The translations under genes were made by a program, and so were the position numbers. The notes below the pieces were generated by a model. That model saw only the letters and a list, made by a program, of their open reading frames with translations, searched no databases and had not been told where the DNA came from. 64,000 bases of DNA from Rhipicephalus microplus (Eukaryota; Arthropoda; Arachnida; Ixodida; Ixodidae): positions 627,501 through 691,500 of the forward strand of contig NW_027464604.1 of the NCBI RefSeq assembly GCF_043290135.1, in the 5' to 3' direction. Positions within the stretch are counted from its first letter, which is position 1. Each line of letters begins with the position of its first letter. Of this stretch, positions 10,700 to 20,245 are shown in pieces.

Positions 10700-11179
10700 G
10701 GTGTATCGCATAATCTCAGAAGGATCGCGGGAAAGGCAGGAGTGGATGTGATCTTTTCAGCTCCCGAACGTCTACATAGGTTGTGTCGACGCGTTAATTC
10801 ACAGTGTAACAGTGCAAACACCTGCCTTATTAATCATCGAACAATTTTTGTGAACTGCATTCGCAATGTTGTTTATGCTATTCTGCTTTCTTGTGGAAGA
10901 ACCTATATTGGTCAAACTGGCCGATGTATCAATCAGAGATTGAAAGAACATCATTATAATGTCACGAAAGCAATCTCGGGCCATTTGGGCATCCATTGCC
11001 GAGATTGTGGATGTATACCCCTCTTCGAAAAAACTAAAATTCTATCTAAGGCTCCTGGCAAAATGACAAGGGAGATTATGGAGGCATATGAAATCGCGAA
11101 ATTATCTGACATGTGCGTTAGCCAACCATCAGTATCGCTTTCTCAAAAAGAACTTCATTACCTTGATTCGACACAGTGA
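10700..11179 (+). CDS. PLE GIY-YIG endonuclease domain, right (plus-strand) arm
   Basis: This is the mirror copy of the left arm with the same protein (TYIGQTGR at about 10901-10924, catalytic-region TREIMEAYEI near 11070-11100, stop 11177-11179). The 3' UTR runs to about 11392. Because both arms translate identically, at least most third positions are unchanged, which supports recent formation or gene conversion between arms. Confidence 0.75.
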   Translation, partial: GVSHNLRRIAGKAGVDVIFSAPERLHRLCRRVNSQCNSANTCLINHRTIFVNCIRNVVYAILLSCGRTYIGQTGRCINQRLKEHHYNVTKAISGHLGIHCRDCGCIPLFEKTKILSKAPGKMTREIMEAYEIAKLSDMCVSQPSVSLSQKELHYLDSTQ

Positions 11180-11419
11180 CTTGTACTTTTACTATGTAGT
11201 GCAATTTACACGTGCTTGGTTCTACGATGTGATTCCGCGATATGTTCTTTATGTTTATGTTATTTCCGCTCGCTCGGTATATATTTATCGGTTCGTGCGA
11301 AAATAAAAGATCAGTTGAAAGTAGCGCTCTGTATGTGTCTGTCTCTTCTACGTCCTTGTCTGTTTTGCGCTTACTCACTCTTAATGGATTCAAACCAACT
11401 AGCCCACCAACGTGTTTTG

Positions 11420-11430
11420 GCTTTACTGAA
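11420..11430. repeat. 11-bp target-site duplication of the PLE, right copy
   Basis: Exact copy of 9945-9955. LINE-A ORF2 continues in frame from here once the element and one duplicate are removed. Confidence 0.85.
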
Positions 11431-13140
11431 ATCAATGTAAAGGCCGAGCACAAGATTCTTGCTTTCAAATTGTGTTAAAATGAATTCTTTTTGTTGTAGC
11501 AAGGCTAACTCAGTAGAAAGGTGTTTTCTAAATCCAAATTGGGCTGTAGATATAAGATTGTGCTTATCGAAAAAATTAGACATTTGCACGTGTATAAGTT
11601 TCTCCAGCCCTTTGGATAATACTGGTAATATCGAAATAGGTCTATAATTTTTGATATCGTTTATGTCACCTTTCTTAAAAAGCACAGAAACTCTTGCGAT
11701 CTGCATCCTCCTGGGAAAGATAGCGCTCGCCAAAGACAGATTAAAGATGTAGGTAAGATATGGACAAATTAAATCAAGCACATACTTGATTGGACGAACC
11801 TGCATGCCCTCAACGTCACAACTTGAGCTATTTTTAAGCGAAAGAAAAACTGACAGTACTTCAGACTCTGTAAATGGGCGAAGGAAAAAGGAAGATGGAT
11901 TGCTATCAGGCATAAATTTTGTAATATCAGCAGATGCACAAGAATTAGAATTGCTCACAAAATAATCATTAAACGTATTCGCCAAATCATCGCCCCATAT
12001 TTCGTGGCCACCAAGAAATAGCTTTTCTACACGTGGAGACGATTTACGGCGATTTAAGACAGTATTAAGCTTTTTCCATAACATATCGGGTTTTTTCGAG
12101 CAGCTATCAAACTCAGCTTGAAAATAGCATTTCCTGTGTGACCTTAGTTCTTTGTTTAGTTTGTTTCTAAGCGACTTGTATTCTTTCAATATGCTTGGTT
12201 CCTTACTTTTAATGAACTTGTGATAAAGCGCATTTTTACACTTAATTTTTTGTAACAATTCAGGGGTTATCCATGGTTTTCTTATTTTTTTACCCAATTT
12301 AAACTTTTTTTGTGGGAAGTGACGCTTATACACACGAGAAATTTCATCAATAAGTTTACTGTATGCAATGTCAACGTCGTCTGTTTTCAGAATTTGCGGA
12401 ATATCGCTAAGTAGCAATTCAGCTCTAAAATTATCCAAACCTGTTTGTGTAATATTTTGAAAAGAAATGTACTGATGCTTTTCATTTATCGTGAAATTTT
12501 GCTTTCTTAGTAGAGCAAATATTGGGAGGTGGTCACTAAGGTCCCACGTTATTACACCACTGTTGGCTTTTGTAGAATCGATATTAGTAATAAATAAATC
12601 TAACAGTGTTTCGCTTTCAGTAGTTACCCTTGTCGGTACATAGATTAAATTTTCGCATCCGTTAGAAGTCAGCATGGTTAACATGGCCTTTTGTGGTGCA
12701 GAAATGGTCAACAGGTCGATATTAAAATCCCCAGCAGACACCAAATAATCGCCAGTTTCTGAAACAAATGATAACAGCTGTTCATAGAAACAAAAGAAAC
12801 TAGGAAGATTTCCACTTGGTGGTCTATAGCAAACGGAAAACATACAGTCATTCACACGAGCTGTTATTATTTCAAAATCATCACAACAGATACAAAAGTT
12901 GGAAAGCAGCTCGCAGTTTACGTGCTCTCTTAGCAACAGCATAACGCCACCGCCTCGGCGATTAGTTCTGTTTACACAATACGATTGATAAGACGGAAAT
13001 TTGAACAAATCACGATCATCCCTGCACCAAGTTTCACTAAGCATTACTGCATCAAACAGAAAATGAAAACCATTGATGAAGTCATTTATATCTTCTTCCT
13101 TGTTATAGAGTGAACGAACGTTTAGATGAAGGCACTTCAA
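11431..13140 (-). pseudogene. LINE-A ORF2, APE endonuclease and start of reverse transcriptase
   Basis: The minus-strand frame opens at ATG 13138-13140 with KCLHLNVRSLYNK, the beginning of the APE endonuclease. VMLSETWC, RRGGGVMLL, VCYRPPSGN, SAGDFNIDLL (near 12730) and SDHLPIF (near 12530) are its conserved motifs in order and all look intact. A connector follows (PWITPELLQKIKCKNALYHK), then RT motifs RVSVLFKKGD, NYRPISILPVLSK and GFRKHLSTELALL, ending at YIDFSKA, where the PLE interrupts motif A. The frame has no internal stop over about 570 codons, a sign of youth. Confidence 0.85.
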
Positions 13141-13141
13141 T

Positions 13142-15720
13142 TGTCTCCCATTAAAGACTGTGAGAACGTGTGGTGCAAATTATTTATGGGAGATATCACG
13201 TTACTTATAGGGGTTCTCTATAGGCCCCCGGAACTTCAGTTGATATTTTTGAGAAATTGGATGACTACTTGCTAACAATGACAAACAAACGAAGCAGAGT
13301 AATAATCACAGGCGATTTTAATTTACCAGGTGTTGACTGGAATGCACGAGTTGCTGGGCCGCTTAACAGGCCTCTTGCAGAAACTCTGCTTGACATCATG
13401 ATCAAGTACGATTTGGTTCAGGTAGTTGACAAGCCCACTCGAGTTCAAGGACAAACCGAGACATTGTTGGACTTACTATTTTTGTCACAGGAAGTGTTTG
13501 ATTATGAAATAAGTATCGAGGATGGAATCTCGGACCATAAGGCGGTTGCAGCAACTCTTAAACCAAATAAAAAATTAGAAAAAATAACCAGAGTAAAGGT
13601 GTACACTTTTCAGGCCGCAGATGATACCTCAATTCTTGATTACTTGGAAATGGCTTTTGACGCTATCCCGCCTGCAGATGATGTAAATGACCTCTGGAAA
13701 TACTTTAAGAAGGTAGTAAATAACTGTTTGTCACATTTTGTTCCCCAAAGAGAAAAGAGAACTGCAAAAGCTAACCCATGGATTACCAGAAGTATCATTC
13801 ACCTAAAACGGCAACTATGTCGCGCCCGTCAGAAAATACCAAGAAACTCGTCTGTTATTGCTCAAATTAGTGCTCAGGTACGAAGAGAAGTCAAGCAATC
13901 TAAAAGTAATTTTCTAACTAATATATGGTCTGAATACATTTCCAACTCTCCCCAGAAATTTTGGCGGTACCTGTCTAGTTCGCAGTCTGAAATAACAGGG
14001 CTTTCTATAGATGGGATCTTCTATAGCGAACCGATTCAGATTGCCGAAGCACTCAATCATTACTTCAGTATTGTTTTTTCTCCAAGTATTGATCATTCAA
14101 AAAAAGGCTGTACGTTCAATGATACTAGTTCGAATCTTCTTACCGTATCTAAAGAGGGCGTAATGGCATAACTGCTTGAATTGGATCATAAAAAATCACC
14201 TGGTCCGGATATGATTCCCAACAAATTTTTGAGGCGCTACTCTGATTGGGTTTCTAGTTTCTTAGCTAAAATTTTTAATTTATCTTTGTGTACTGCCGCT
14301 GTTCCGATTGATTGGTTATTAGCAAGAGTTGCGCCCATTTTCAAAGCTGGTGACCGCCTTAATGTTTGTAATTACCATCCAATTTCTATCACACGCACGG
14401 CGTGAAAAGTAATAGAACATATAATTTCAAAATATATATTTATATATAGAAAACAATAATCTGTTTTATAATAAGCAACACGGTTTTAGAAAAGGCCTTT
14501 CAACCGTCACTCAGCTTTTTGAATCTGTTCATGCTTTCGCTACAGCCATAAACTCAAAAGAACAAGTCGATGTCATAGCGATTGATTTCTCTAAGGCCTT
14601 TGATAGAGTATGTCACCAGAAACTTATTCAAAAAATGTTAATACTTGGTATTGATCCCGCAATTGTAAGATAAGTTGAAGCGTACTTGCGCAATAGGTTG
14701 CAGTTTGTTGAAATAAGTGGCGCACTTTCTTCTCTTTTACGCGTATCCTCTGGTGTGCCACAAGGCTCCTTGTTGGGACCTCTACTCTTTTTAATTTATG
14801 TGAATTATATTGCAACGGTTGTGCCTCCTTTTGTTGATGTAAGGTTATATGCAGATGATTGTCTCTTGTTTTGTCATGTGAAAAGTGTTTCTGATCAAAT
14901 GCTCCTCAATGATGCTCTTCGATGTATTGACAACTGGTGTGAAAAATGGGACATGAAAATTAATTTTGATAAAACTGTTTGCATGACAATTTCAAATAAA
15001 AAATCCCCCCTTAACTATAAATACACAATAAACAATAGAGAAATTAAGAGTTCTAATGAGTTTAAATACTTAGGTGTTACTATATCCAGCAGTTTAAAGT
15101 GGGAAAATCATATTGACAACATTACAGGACTGGCGAAGCGAAAGCTGGGTTTTCTGAGAAGGAAACTCCGTAATGCAATGCCCTCTGTTAAATTGTTGGC
15201 GTATAAGACTATTTTTAGACCAACGCTGGAGTACGCAGCTATCATCTGAGATCCACATACTAAAACTGAAATTAACAAACTTGAACGAGTACAAAGATTG
15301 GCCGCGAGGTTTATTTATTCAAATTACATGAGAACACAGTCTGTATCACTTTTGCTTGCTAGGGCTGACCTTCAATCGTTAGCTACACGTAGAAAAATAG
15401 CTCGCTTAAAATTTATTTATGACCTGTACCATAAGAACTACAAGCTGGATCCCAGTGTATACCTGTCCCCCCAGGACGAGTGTCGGCTCGTACCAATCAC
15501 TCATTTTCTGTCCAAGCTAATGTACCGCGGGTGGATGTATTTAAGTTTTCGTTTCTGGTGCGATCTATTGTTCACTGGAATGCGCTTCCTCCCGAGGTAC
15601 TTACAGGATGTAGATCCTCACAGGATTTTCAACGACGGCTGGACTTGTTTTTTGCCTAACATTGTTTGTGTATTGTTCACCTGTTCACCTCCCACCCCTG
15701 CTACAGCCCGCAAGGGTTAG
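13142..15720 (+). pseudogene. LINE-B ORF2, rest of endonuclease and reverse transcriptase, multiply broken
   Basis: The frame resumes at CENVWCKLFMGD and shows endonuclease motifs GVLYRPPG, ITGDFNLPGVDW (near 13310-13345) and SDHKAV. RT motifs follow: KSPGPDMIPN, IDFSKAFDRV (near 14585), GVPQGSLLGPLLFLIY, YADDCLLF (near 14850) and the thumb KLLAYKTIFRPTLEYAA. Breaks: TAA at 14169-14171, TGA at 14403-14405, a frameshift in the AT-rich stretch 14430-14500, TAA near 14670 and TGA at 15247-15249. Catalytic aspartates themselves are kept, so decay is by truncation rather than active-site loss. The terminal stop is TAG 15718-15720. Confidence 0.85.
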
Positions 15721-15756
15721 CAGTATTGTAAATGAATAAATAAAAAATAAAACCAT

Positions 15757-16226
15757 CCGGATCTGGCATCGCTGTGTGTCGTAGCAAGCGCAGCTGCACA
15801 GGACGTGTTCGGTGGTCTCTTCAGCTCTGCAGTAGTCGCATGTAGGAGTGTCTGCCATACTAATGCGAAAGGAATACACCTTTGTAAATGCAACACCCAA
15901 CCAAAGGCGGCATAACAGTGTCGCGTCTGAGCGGGAAAGTTGTGATGGTAGCTTTAGCTTCAGCGAAGGATCTAGTTCATAAAATTGACACCTTTGGATG
16001 TTGGTAGACGACCAGAACGTGCGTGTGAGATCTCGAGCCAGCAGGTAGAGTTGTCTTGCTGCATCATTCCTTGATAGAGGAATAGGGACTACACGGGTTC
16101 CTTCATGGGCTGACCGGGCTGCATCATCGGCTAATTGATTTCCGGTAATACCGATATGTCCAGGCAGCCATTGATATATAATATCATGCCCTCGTGCTAG
16201 AGCTTCATGATAGCAATGTCTTATTT
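15757..16226 (-). pseudogene. LINE-C protein, RNase H end and C-terminal zinc knuckle
   Basis: The minus-strand frame is uninterrupted over about 155 codons. YQWLPGHIGITGNQLADDAA is the last RNase H block with its conserved His and Asp. RNDAARQLYLLAR leads to TLLCRLWLGVAFTK and CDYCRAEETTEHVLCSCACY, the CCHC-type C-terminal knuckle. RNase H removes element RNA during replication. Upstream RNase H motifs, RT and endonuclease are missing by 5' truncation at 16226. LINE-B interrupts the protein after CQIRM; the tail lies at 7128-7258. Confidence 0.8.
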
Positions 16227-17085
16227 CTGTACTGTACTAAGTTGGTTAAAAACTGTGAGGTCATGCAAATATCGTAATTGTGAACGAAACAGTGTAACAG
16301 AGCATTTTTAGATACAAGTGCGAAGGTTAGGTTAGGTTAAGTTATGAAGCGTCATAAAACTGCATGAAACAATGTCAGCTATTGAGATGCAGTGTTTTTC
16401 ATCATTACAAGTCGGAAACTGCGATATCTAAAGTGAAAGCGCATGAAGGCGTCGTAATGTTCCATAAAGCATTGTGAAGTAGCGAGTAAAACGTTTTCTA
16501 ACGCTAGATGTGCGAAGGTTAGGTTAGGTTTAGTTGTGTTAGTTTAAGCTAGATAGCGTCGTGAAACCAACAAAAACGACGTGATCTGAAAAGAAAGTGT
16601 TGTTTTGTTACGAGCGCAAAACTGCGATATGTGAAATATTGTGAAAGCACACAAAACGGCGTGAACTAGCCTGATACTACGTCTTGTATCGTTACAAGTG
16701 CGAAACTGCTATATTGTGATATTCTCGTGAAAGCGCATGCAAGCATCGTGAAACCTTAAAAAACGATGTCATTTAGCGAGATACAGCGTTTTGTACTGTA
16801 CTAAGTTGATGAAAAACTGTGAGGTCATGTAAATATCGTAATTGTGAACGAAACAGTGTAACAGAGCGTTTTTAGGTACAAGTGCGAAGGTTCGGTTAGG
16901 TTAAGGTTTGAAGCGTCATAAAACCGCAATAAACAATATCAGCTATCGAGGTGCAGTGTTTTCACCATTACAAGTCGGAAACTGTGATATCTAATGTGAC
17001 AGCGCATGAAAGCGTCGTAATGTTGCAGAAACTATAGTAATGTAGCGAGTAAAACGTTTTCTAACGCCAGAAGTGCGAAGGCTAG
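16227..17085 (+). repeat. Satellite array, middle fragment (about 1.5 units)
   Basis: The array resumes after LINE-C. Equivalent points in neighbouring units (GTGAGGTCATG at about 16254 and 16819) are about 564 bp apart. Each unit contains GGTTAGGTTAGGTT-type motifs. The fragment ends at 17085, where an LTR-like insertion begins. Confidence 0.9.
17081..17085. repeat. 5-bp target duplication (GCTAG), left copy
   Basis: GCTAG here and at 20246-20250 flank the 17086-20245 insertion; in uninterrupted satellite the equivalent site occurs once. Confidence 0.55.
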
Positions 17086-17861
17086 TGTAATGGTTAAGGA
17101 CGTTCGTCACTATGTTTGTTTATGTCGGACGAGAAAATATTAACATGAACAATTTAAGCGAACAAAAGAAGCTTTATATTGTACACTAGACAAGGAAGTG
17201 ACAGGAGAAAGTAAAACTATATGTCCAACCCTATACACCAAGCATCACGCAACATGCACGAGAGTCAGACCGCCATTAATATGGGCAGAGTTCGCGGCTA
17301 CGCTAACTCAGTGTCCAGCGCGTATAGTTCACGGTTCGTAAGAAGAAACCGCTCTCTCACAGTTTGGGTCCCCGTCATCCCGACATGATGCGGTCGTCGA
17401 CGTGCGCGAGGGCAAAGATGGCACGGCTGGAACGGCTGACGGCACACGGATGCGCTACCGTGTGCAGCGCCGTTTAGTCGGACGTCGCGGCCAACCCAGC
17501 AGTCAGGGTCGCAACTCCTGAGGTCCAGGATCAGGCCATGGCTCACGAAGACCTCCCCCTGTAGGCCTCGCCCACGAACCTGCTCCCGGCCACTGCACCC
17601 AGGCAGGAGGCGTTCAGCAGGCCCCGTCCTTGGACCTTGTACAGGCCAACGGACTCGAGCCCAAACAGACACACCGGAGCTCGACCTGGCCGACACGTAC
17701 GGGTCCCACGTCCGGCTCAGGAACGCTGCCAGGAACTCGTCCTCTCGAGCGGCGCACCGCTTCGTCTGCCTTCGTGGCCTCAACCCTCCGTACACACGCC
17801 CAGTACACACGCCCACGCCTCGTTCGGCAGAACGTCTCACTCGTCCCTTGCCGATGTGCGA

Positions 17862-18446
17862 CGCTCTGGTGACACCGGTGCTTGATGGGATGGGTGCGGC
17901 TACGAAGCAGTAAACCCGCATCGGAGACGCGATGCTCCATGCGTGTAAATGGCCAGCCCGTCCAGCAAACAGCTTGCGTCGAGACGCGATGCTCGGCGCA
18001 ACCATGAGCATTAGCCAGGCCACCTACGTCGCTGTGCCGAACGGCTGACCGTGGAGACGCCTCGCCGAGATCCGCGATGCCCTCGGCAAGGAAGGGAACA
18101 GCAGGCCAGGCCGCGCCCCGAGATGCAGTACTAGTGCCGGCAATGCCGCCCCAGCTGGTGGTTGGACGGCAGCAGCGTGGACGGCCGCGTTTTCTGGCCG
18201 GAACCTGGATCGCCTGCGTCCGACGCTTCGGCCCGCTGTCTTCCATCTGCCGCTGCTCCGGCTCGTCCCCAGCCACAAAGCCTACTGCCACGTAATGATC
18301 ACACGTGGCCCAATCGTGGCACGCCACTTCTACGGGCCACCGCTAGTCATCAGCTGATTGGCTGACCTCACGCGCACAGTTGGCTCAAAATACCACGTGC
18401 CTGGCCCCGCACTTCCGTTGTTGTCATCGTTTTCTTCACTCATCAT
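17862..18446 (+). repeat. Direct repeat A of the LTR-like insertion
   Basis: Starts CGATGTGCGACGCT and ends TTCTTCACTCATCA. It matches 19684-20241 along its length, with a 44-bp stretch (about 18128-18171) missing from the second copy. GC-rich, with no convincing protein. Confidence 0.8.
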
Positions 18447-19683
18447 TAACCCCCCACACAAGAAAGTTGTTTCCACAAAACAACTTTTCTCACACAACAA
18501 AGTGATGAGGGACAGAAAAACATGCAACTTCCAACAATATTCGGAGATGACACTAATGGAAACGCCGATCTGTCTTTACAATCATACAGTCCAGAAGAAT
18601 GATAACTTTTTAAATTAAACATGCATACGGGCAACAAAAACCAATCACTGCACAAGATTTTATTCTCTTATGTACTAAACAGTCCAGAACTTCCTGGCAT
18701 ACACTCATGAGTTCTTAAACAACAGCAACTCAGTCTTCTAGTATAGGCTGCCTTCACTCAATCTTCACAGAGGCTGAGTTTATCAAGTCCAGCTTACTCG
18801 ATATTCTTCTGGAAGCGTAGCATAAAACTAAGCAGCGCTTTCGAGCCCTCAAGCCTAACGTCTTCCGAAACTGCAAGGCGCCTACGCCAAACGTCAACTC
18901 ACAACGTCAAGCGCTGTTCACTTACAATGTCCTTAAAACTTCCGTAGCCGTCACCCGTCAAGCCACGTTCACTGCAAGCTTAGCGTGATCTTTCACACGA
19001 CCTAGGGCTCCTGTTTCACCAACTGTGCTAAAGCCAGGGCGCATGGCTGTTTCGAGTTTGTCCGAAACGTAATCTACTATCGTGCCCATTCTGCTATTAC
19101 ACAAGTGCATCAAGCCCTCCCGCACAACAACCACGCTACCCTCACGATCACACAATAACCTCAATGCTCCGGGCCCTTACGGTTGTTTGCACCTAACCGC
19201 TTTAAAAACAATTATTTTTTCCTCGGCCGAATTCCTACTATGTTCTACAGTGAATAGTGCAACTTTTTCCGGGTCCGTATCTCAGCCACGGCACACGAAC
19301 AAGGTGAGGCTCCTAAAGATATTTAAAACAAGAGCTTAATCCTGGCAGGCTCGCCATTTATTGTAATGAAAATATTATTCCTTATCGGGGCTAAGGCTCG
19401 TCAACGCTTGTTTTGCGTATCGTGCGAGGAGAAACGGACTTTGACAAAACGCGGTAACAACACACATGACGTTTATGACAGAGCACGAAAGAAAAACATA
19501 GAACACAGAACCAGAAAAACCGTGAAGCCGAATAAGTAACAAAACTGTCTGATCGAATGAGAAAACTACAGAACATGAGTTCAAGGCGGAAAGTTTCAAA
19601 ACCTCACGATGAGATAGGGGGTCCAACGAAAGCCGAGGTGCAGGGCAGCAGGCGCTGACAGTTGATCGGAAGCGGGTTGCACC
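18447..19683. other. Interior of the LTR-like insertion
   Basis: About 1.2 kb between the direct repeats, with lower GC than the repeats. No conserved retroelement protein, primer-binding site or polypurine tract could be recognised. Confidence 0.4.
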
Positions 19684-20241
19684 TCGATGTGCGACGCTAT
19701 GGTGACGGTGACGCTTGGCGGAGTGGGGGCGTGGGTACGACTACGGAGCAGTCAACTTGCATCGGAGACGCGATGCTCCATGCCTGTAATGGGCCAGCCG
19801 GTCCAGCGAACAGCTTGCGTTGAGACGCGATGCTCGGCGCAACCGTGACCATTAGCCAGGCCACGTACGTTGCTGTGCCGAATGTCTGACCACGGAGACG
19901 CCTCGCTGAGATCCGCGATGCCCTCGGCAAGGAAGGGAACAGCAGGCCAGGCCGCGCCCCGAGATGCAGTAGCGTGGACAGCCGCGTTTCCTGGCAAAAA
20001 CATGGATCGCCTGCGTCCGACGCTTCGGCCCGCTGTCTCCCGTCTGCCGCTGCTTCGGCTCATCCCCAGCCATAAAGCTTACCGCCATGTAATGGTCACA
20101 CGTGGCCCAATCGTGGTACGCCACCTCCATGGGCCACCACAGGTCATCAGCTGATTGGCTGACCTCACGCACACAGTTGGCTCAAAATTCTCACGCGCCT
20201 TGCCCCGCACTTCCGTCGTTGTCATCATTTTCTTCACTTAT
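19684..20241 (+). repeat. Direct repeat B of the LTR-like insertion
   Basis: Second copy of repeat A. It ends TTCTTCACTTATCA just before the right end of the insertion (CA, then GCTAG). Confidence 0.8.
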
Positions 20242-20245
20242 CACA

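Larger units (their letters stand above)
9956..11419. mobile_element. Penelope-like element, head-to-head inverted dimer
   Basis: Two copies of a 5'-truncated PLE face away from each other. The inverted arms are 9952-10644 and 10700-11392 (about 693 bp each, apparently identical), around a 55-bp spacer (10645-10699). The right end has 27 extra bases (11393-11419) absent on the left. Each arm encodes a GIY-YIG endonuclease and a 3' UTR; no reverse transcriptase is present. The insertion splits RT motif A of LINE-A and is flanked by an 11-bp duplication. Arm identity implies a recent event. Confidence 0.9.
8623..13141 (-). mobile_element. LINE-A: minus-strand LINE inserted in LINE-B, itself hosting a PLE
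   Basis: The 3' end with its TTA tail is at 8623 and the 5' end at about 13141, just upstream of the endonuclease domain, so ORF1 is absent (5' truncation or a single-ORF copy). ORF2 is almost intact: after removing the PLE and one target duplication (1475 bp) the two halves are in one frame, and only one further frameshift (about 9645) is seen. This makes LINE-A younger-looking than LINE-B. A target duplication is at most AATT. Confidence 0.9.
7259..15756 (+). mobile_element. LINE-B: CR1/L2-like LINE, near full length, interrupted by LINE-A
   Basis: This plus-strand element has a leader with a 59-bp direct repeat, ORF1 (7534-8370), an ORF2 start (8371-8622) and, after an inserted minus-strand LINE (8623-13141), the rest of ORF2 (13142-15720) and an A-rich tail (AATAAATAAAAAATAAAA) ending near 15756. 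Excising the insertion rejoins the endonuclease frame in a plausible way. Several nonsense codons and at least one frameshift make it inactive. The 5' boundary is set where LINE-C homology stops and is approximate. Confidence 0.85.
6950..16226 (-). mobile_element. LINE-C: 5'-truncated RNase H-bearing LINE, host of the nested insertions
   Basis: The minus-strand element has two separated parts. 15757-16226 encodes the end of an RNase H domain and a C-terminal zinc-knuckle region. 6950-7258 holds the last codons, the 3' UTR and a CT-dinucleotide tail (AG run on the plus strand at 6949-6979). Everything between, 7259-15756, is inserted LINE-B and its contents. Its 3' UTR resembles 39717-40280. 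The 13-bp duplication of satellite sequence dates this insertion after array formation. Confidence 0.85.
17086..20245. mobile_element. LTR-retrotransposon-like, non-coding insertion in the satellite
   Basis: The 3160-bp insertion starts TGTAATGG and ends TTATCACA, so it has TG...CA ends, and is flanked by a 5-bp GCTAG duplication, as for LTR elements. Two direct repeats (about 17862-18446 and 19684-20241) could be the downstream part of two LTRs. The 5' 775 bp has no partner in front of the second repeat, so a standard intact LTR pair is not present. No gag or pol frame is visible; large GC-rich frames around 17300-18330 overlap on both strands and look compositional. It may be a TRIM/LARD-like or internally deleted element. 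Confidence 0.5.

Noticed and set aside
10165..11179. Two separate 218-codon genes, one per strand
   Set aside because: They are the same PLE nuclease read from the two inverted arms; the parts crossing the spacer are artefacts.
17298..18327. Overlapping 240-codon frames on the minus strand and others on the plus strand
   Set aside because: Frames are open on both strands in GC-rich repeat sequence, without recognisable domains or consistent composition; most likely compositional.
17086..20245. Complete LTR retrotransposon
   Set aside because: The left terminal sequence has no copy in front of repeat B, and no gag, protease, reverse transcriptase or integrase is visible.
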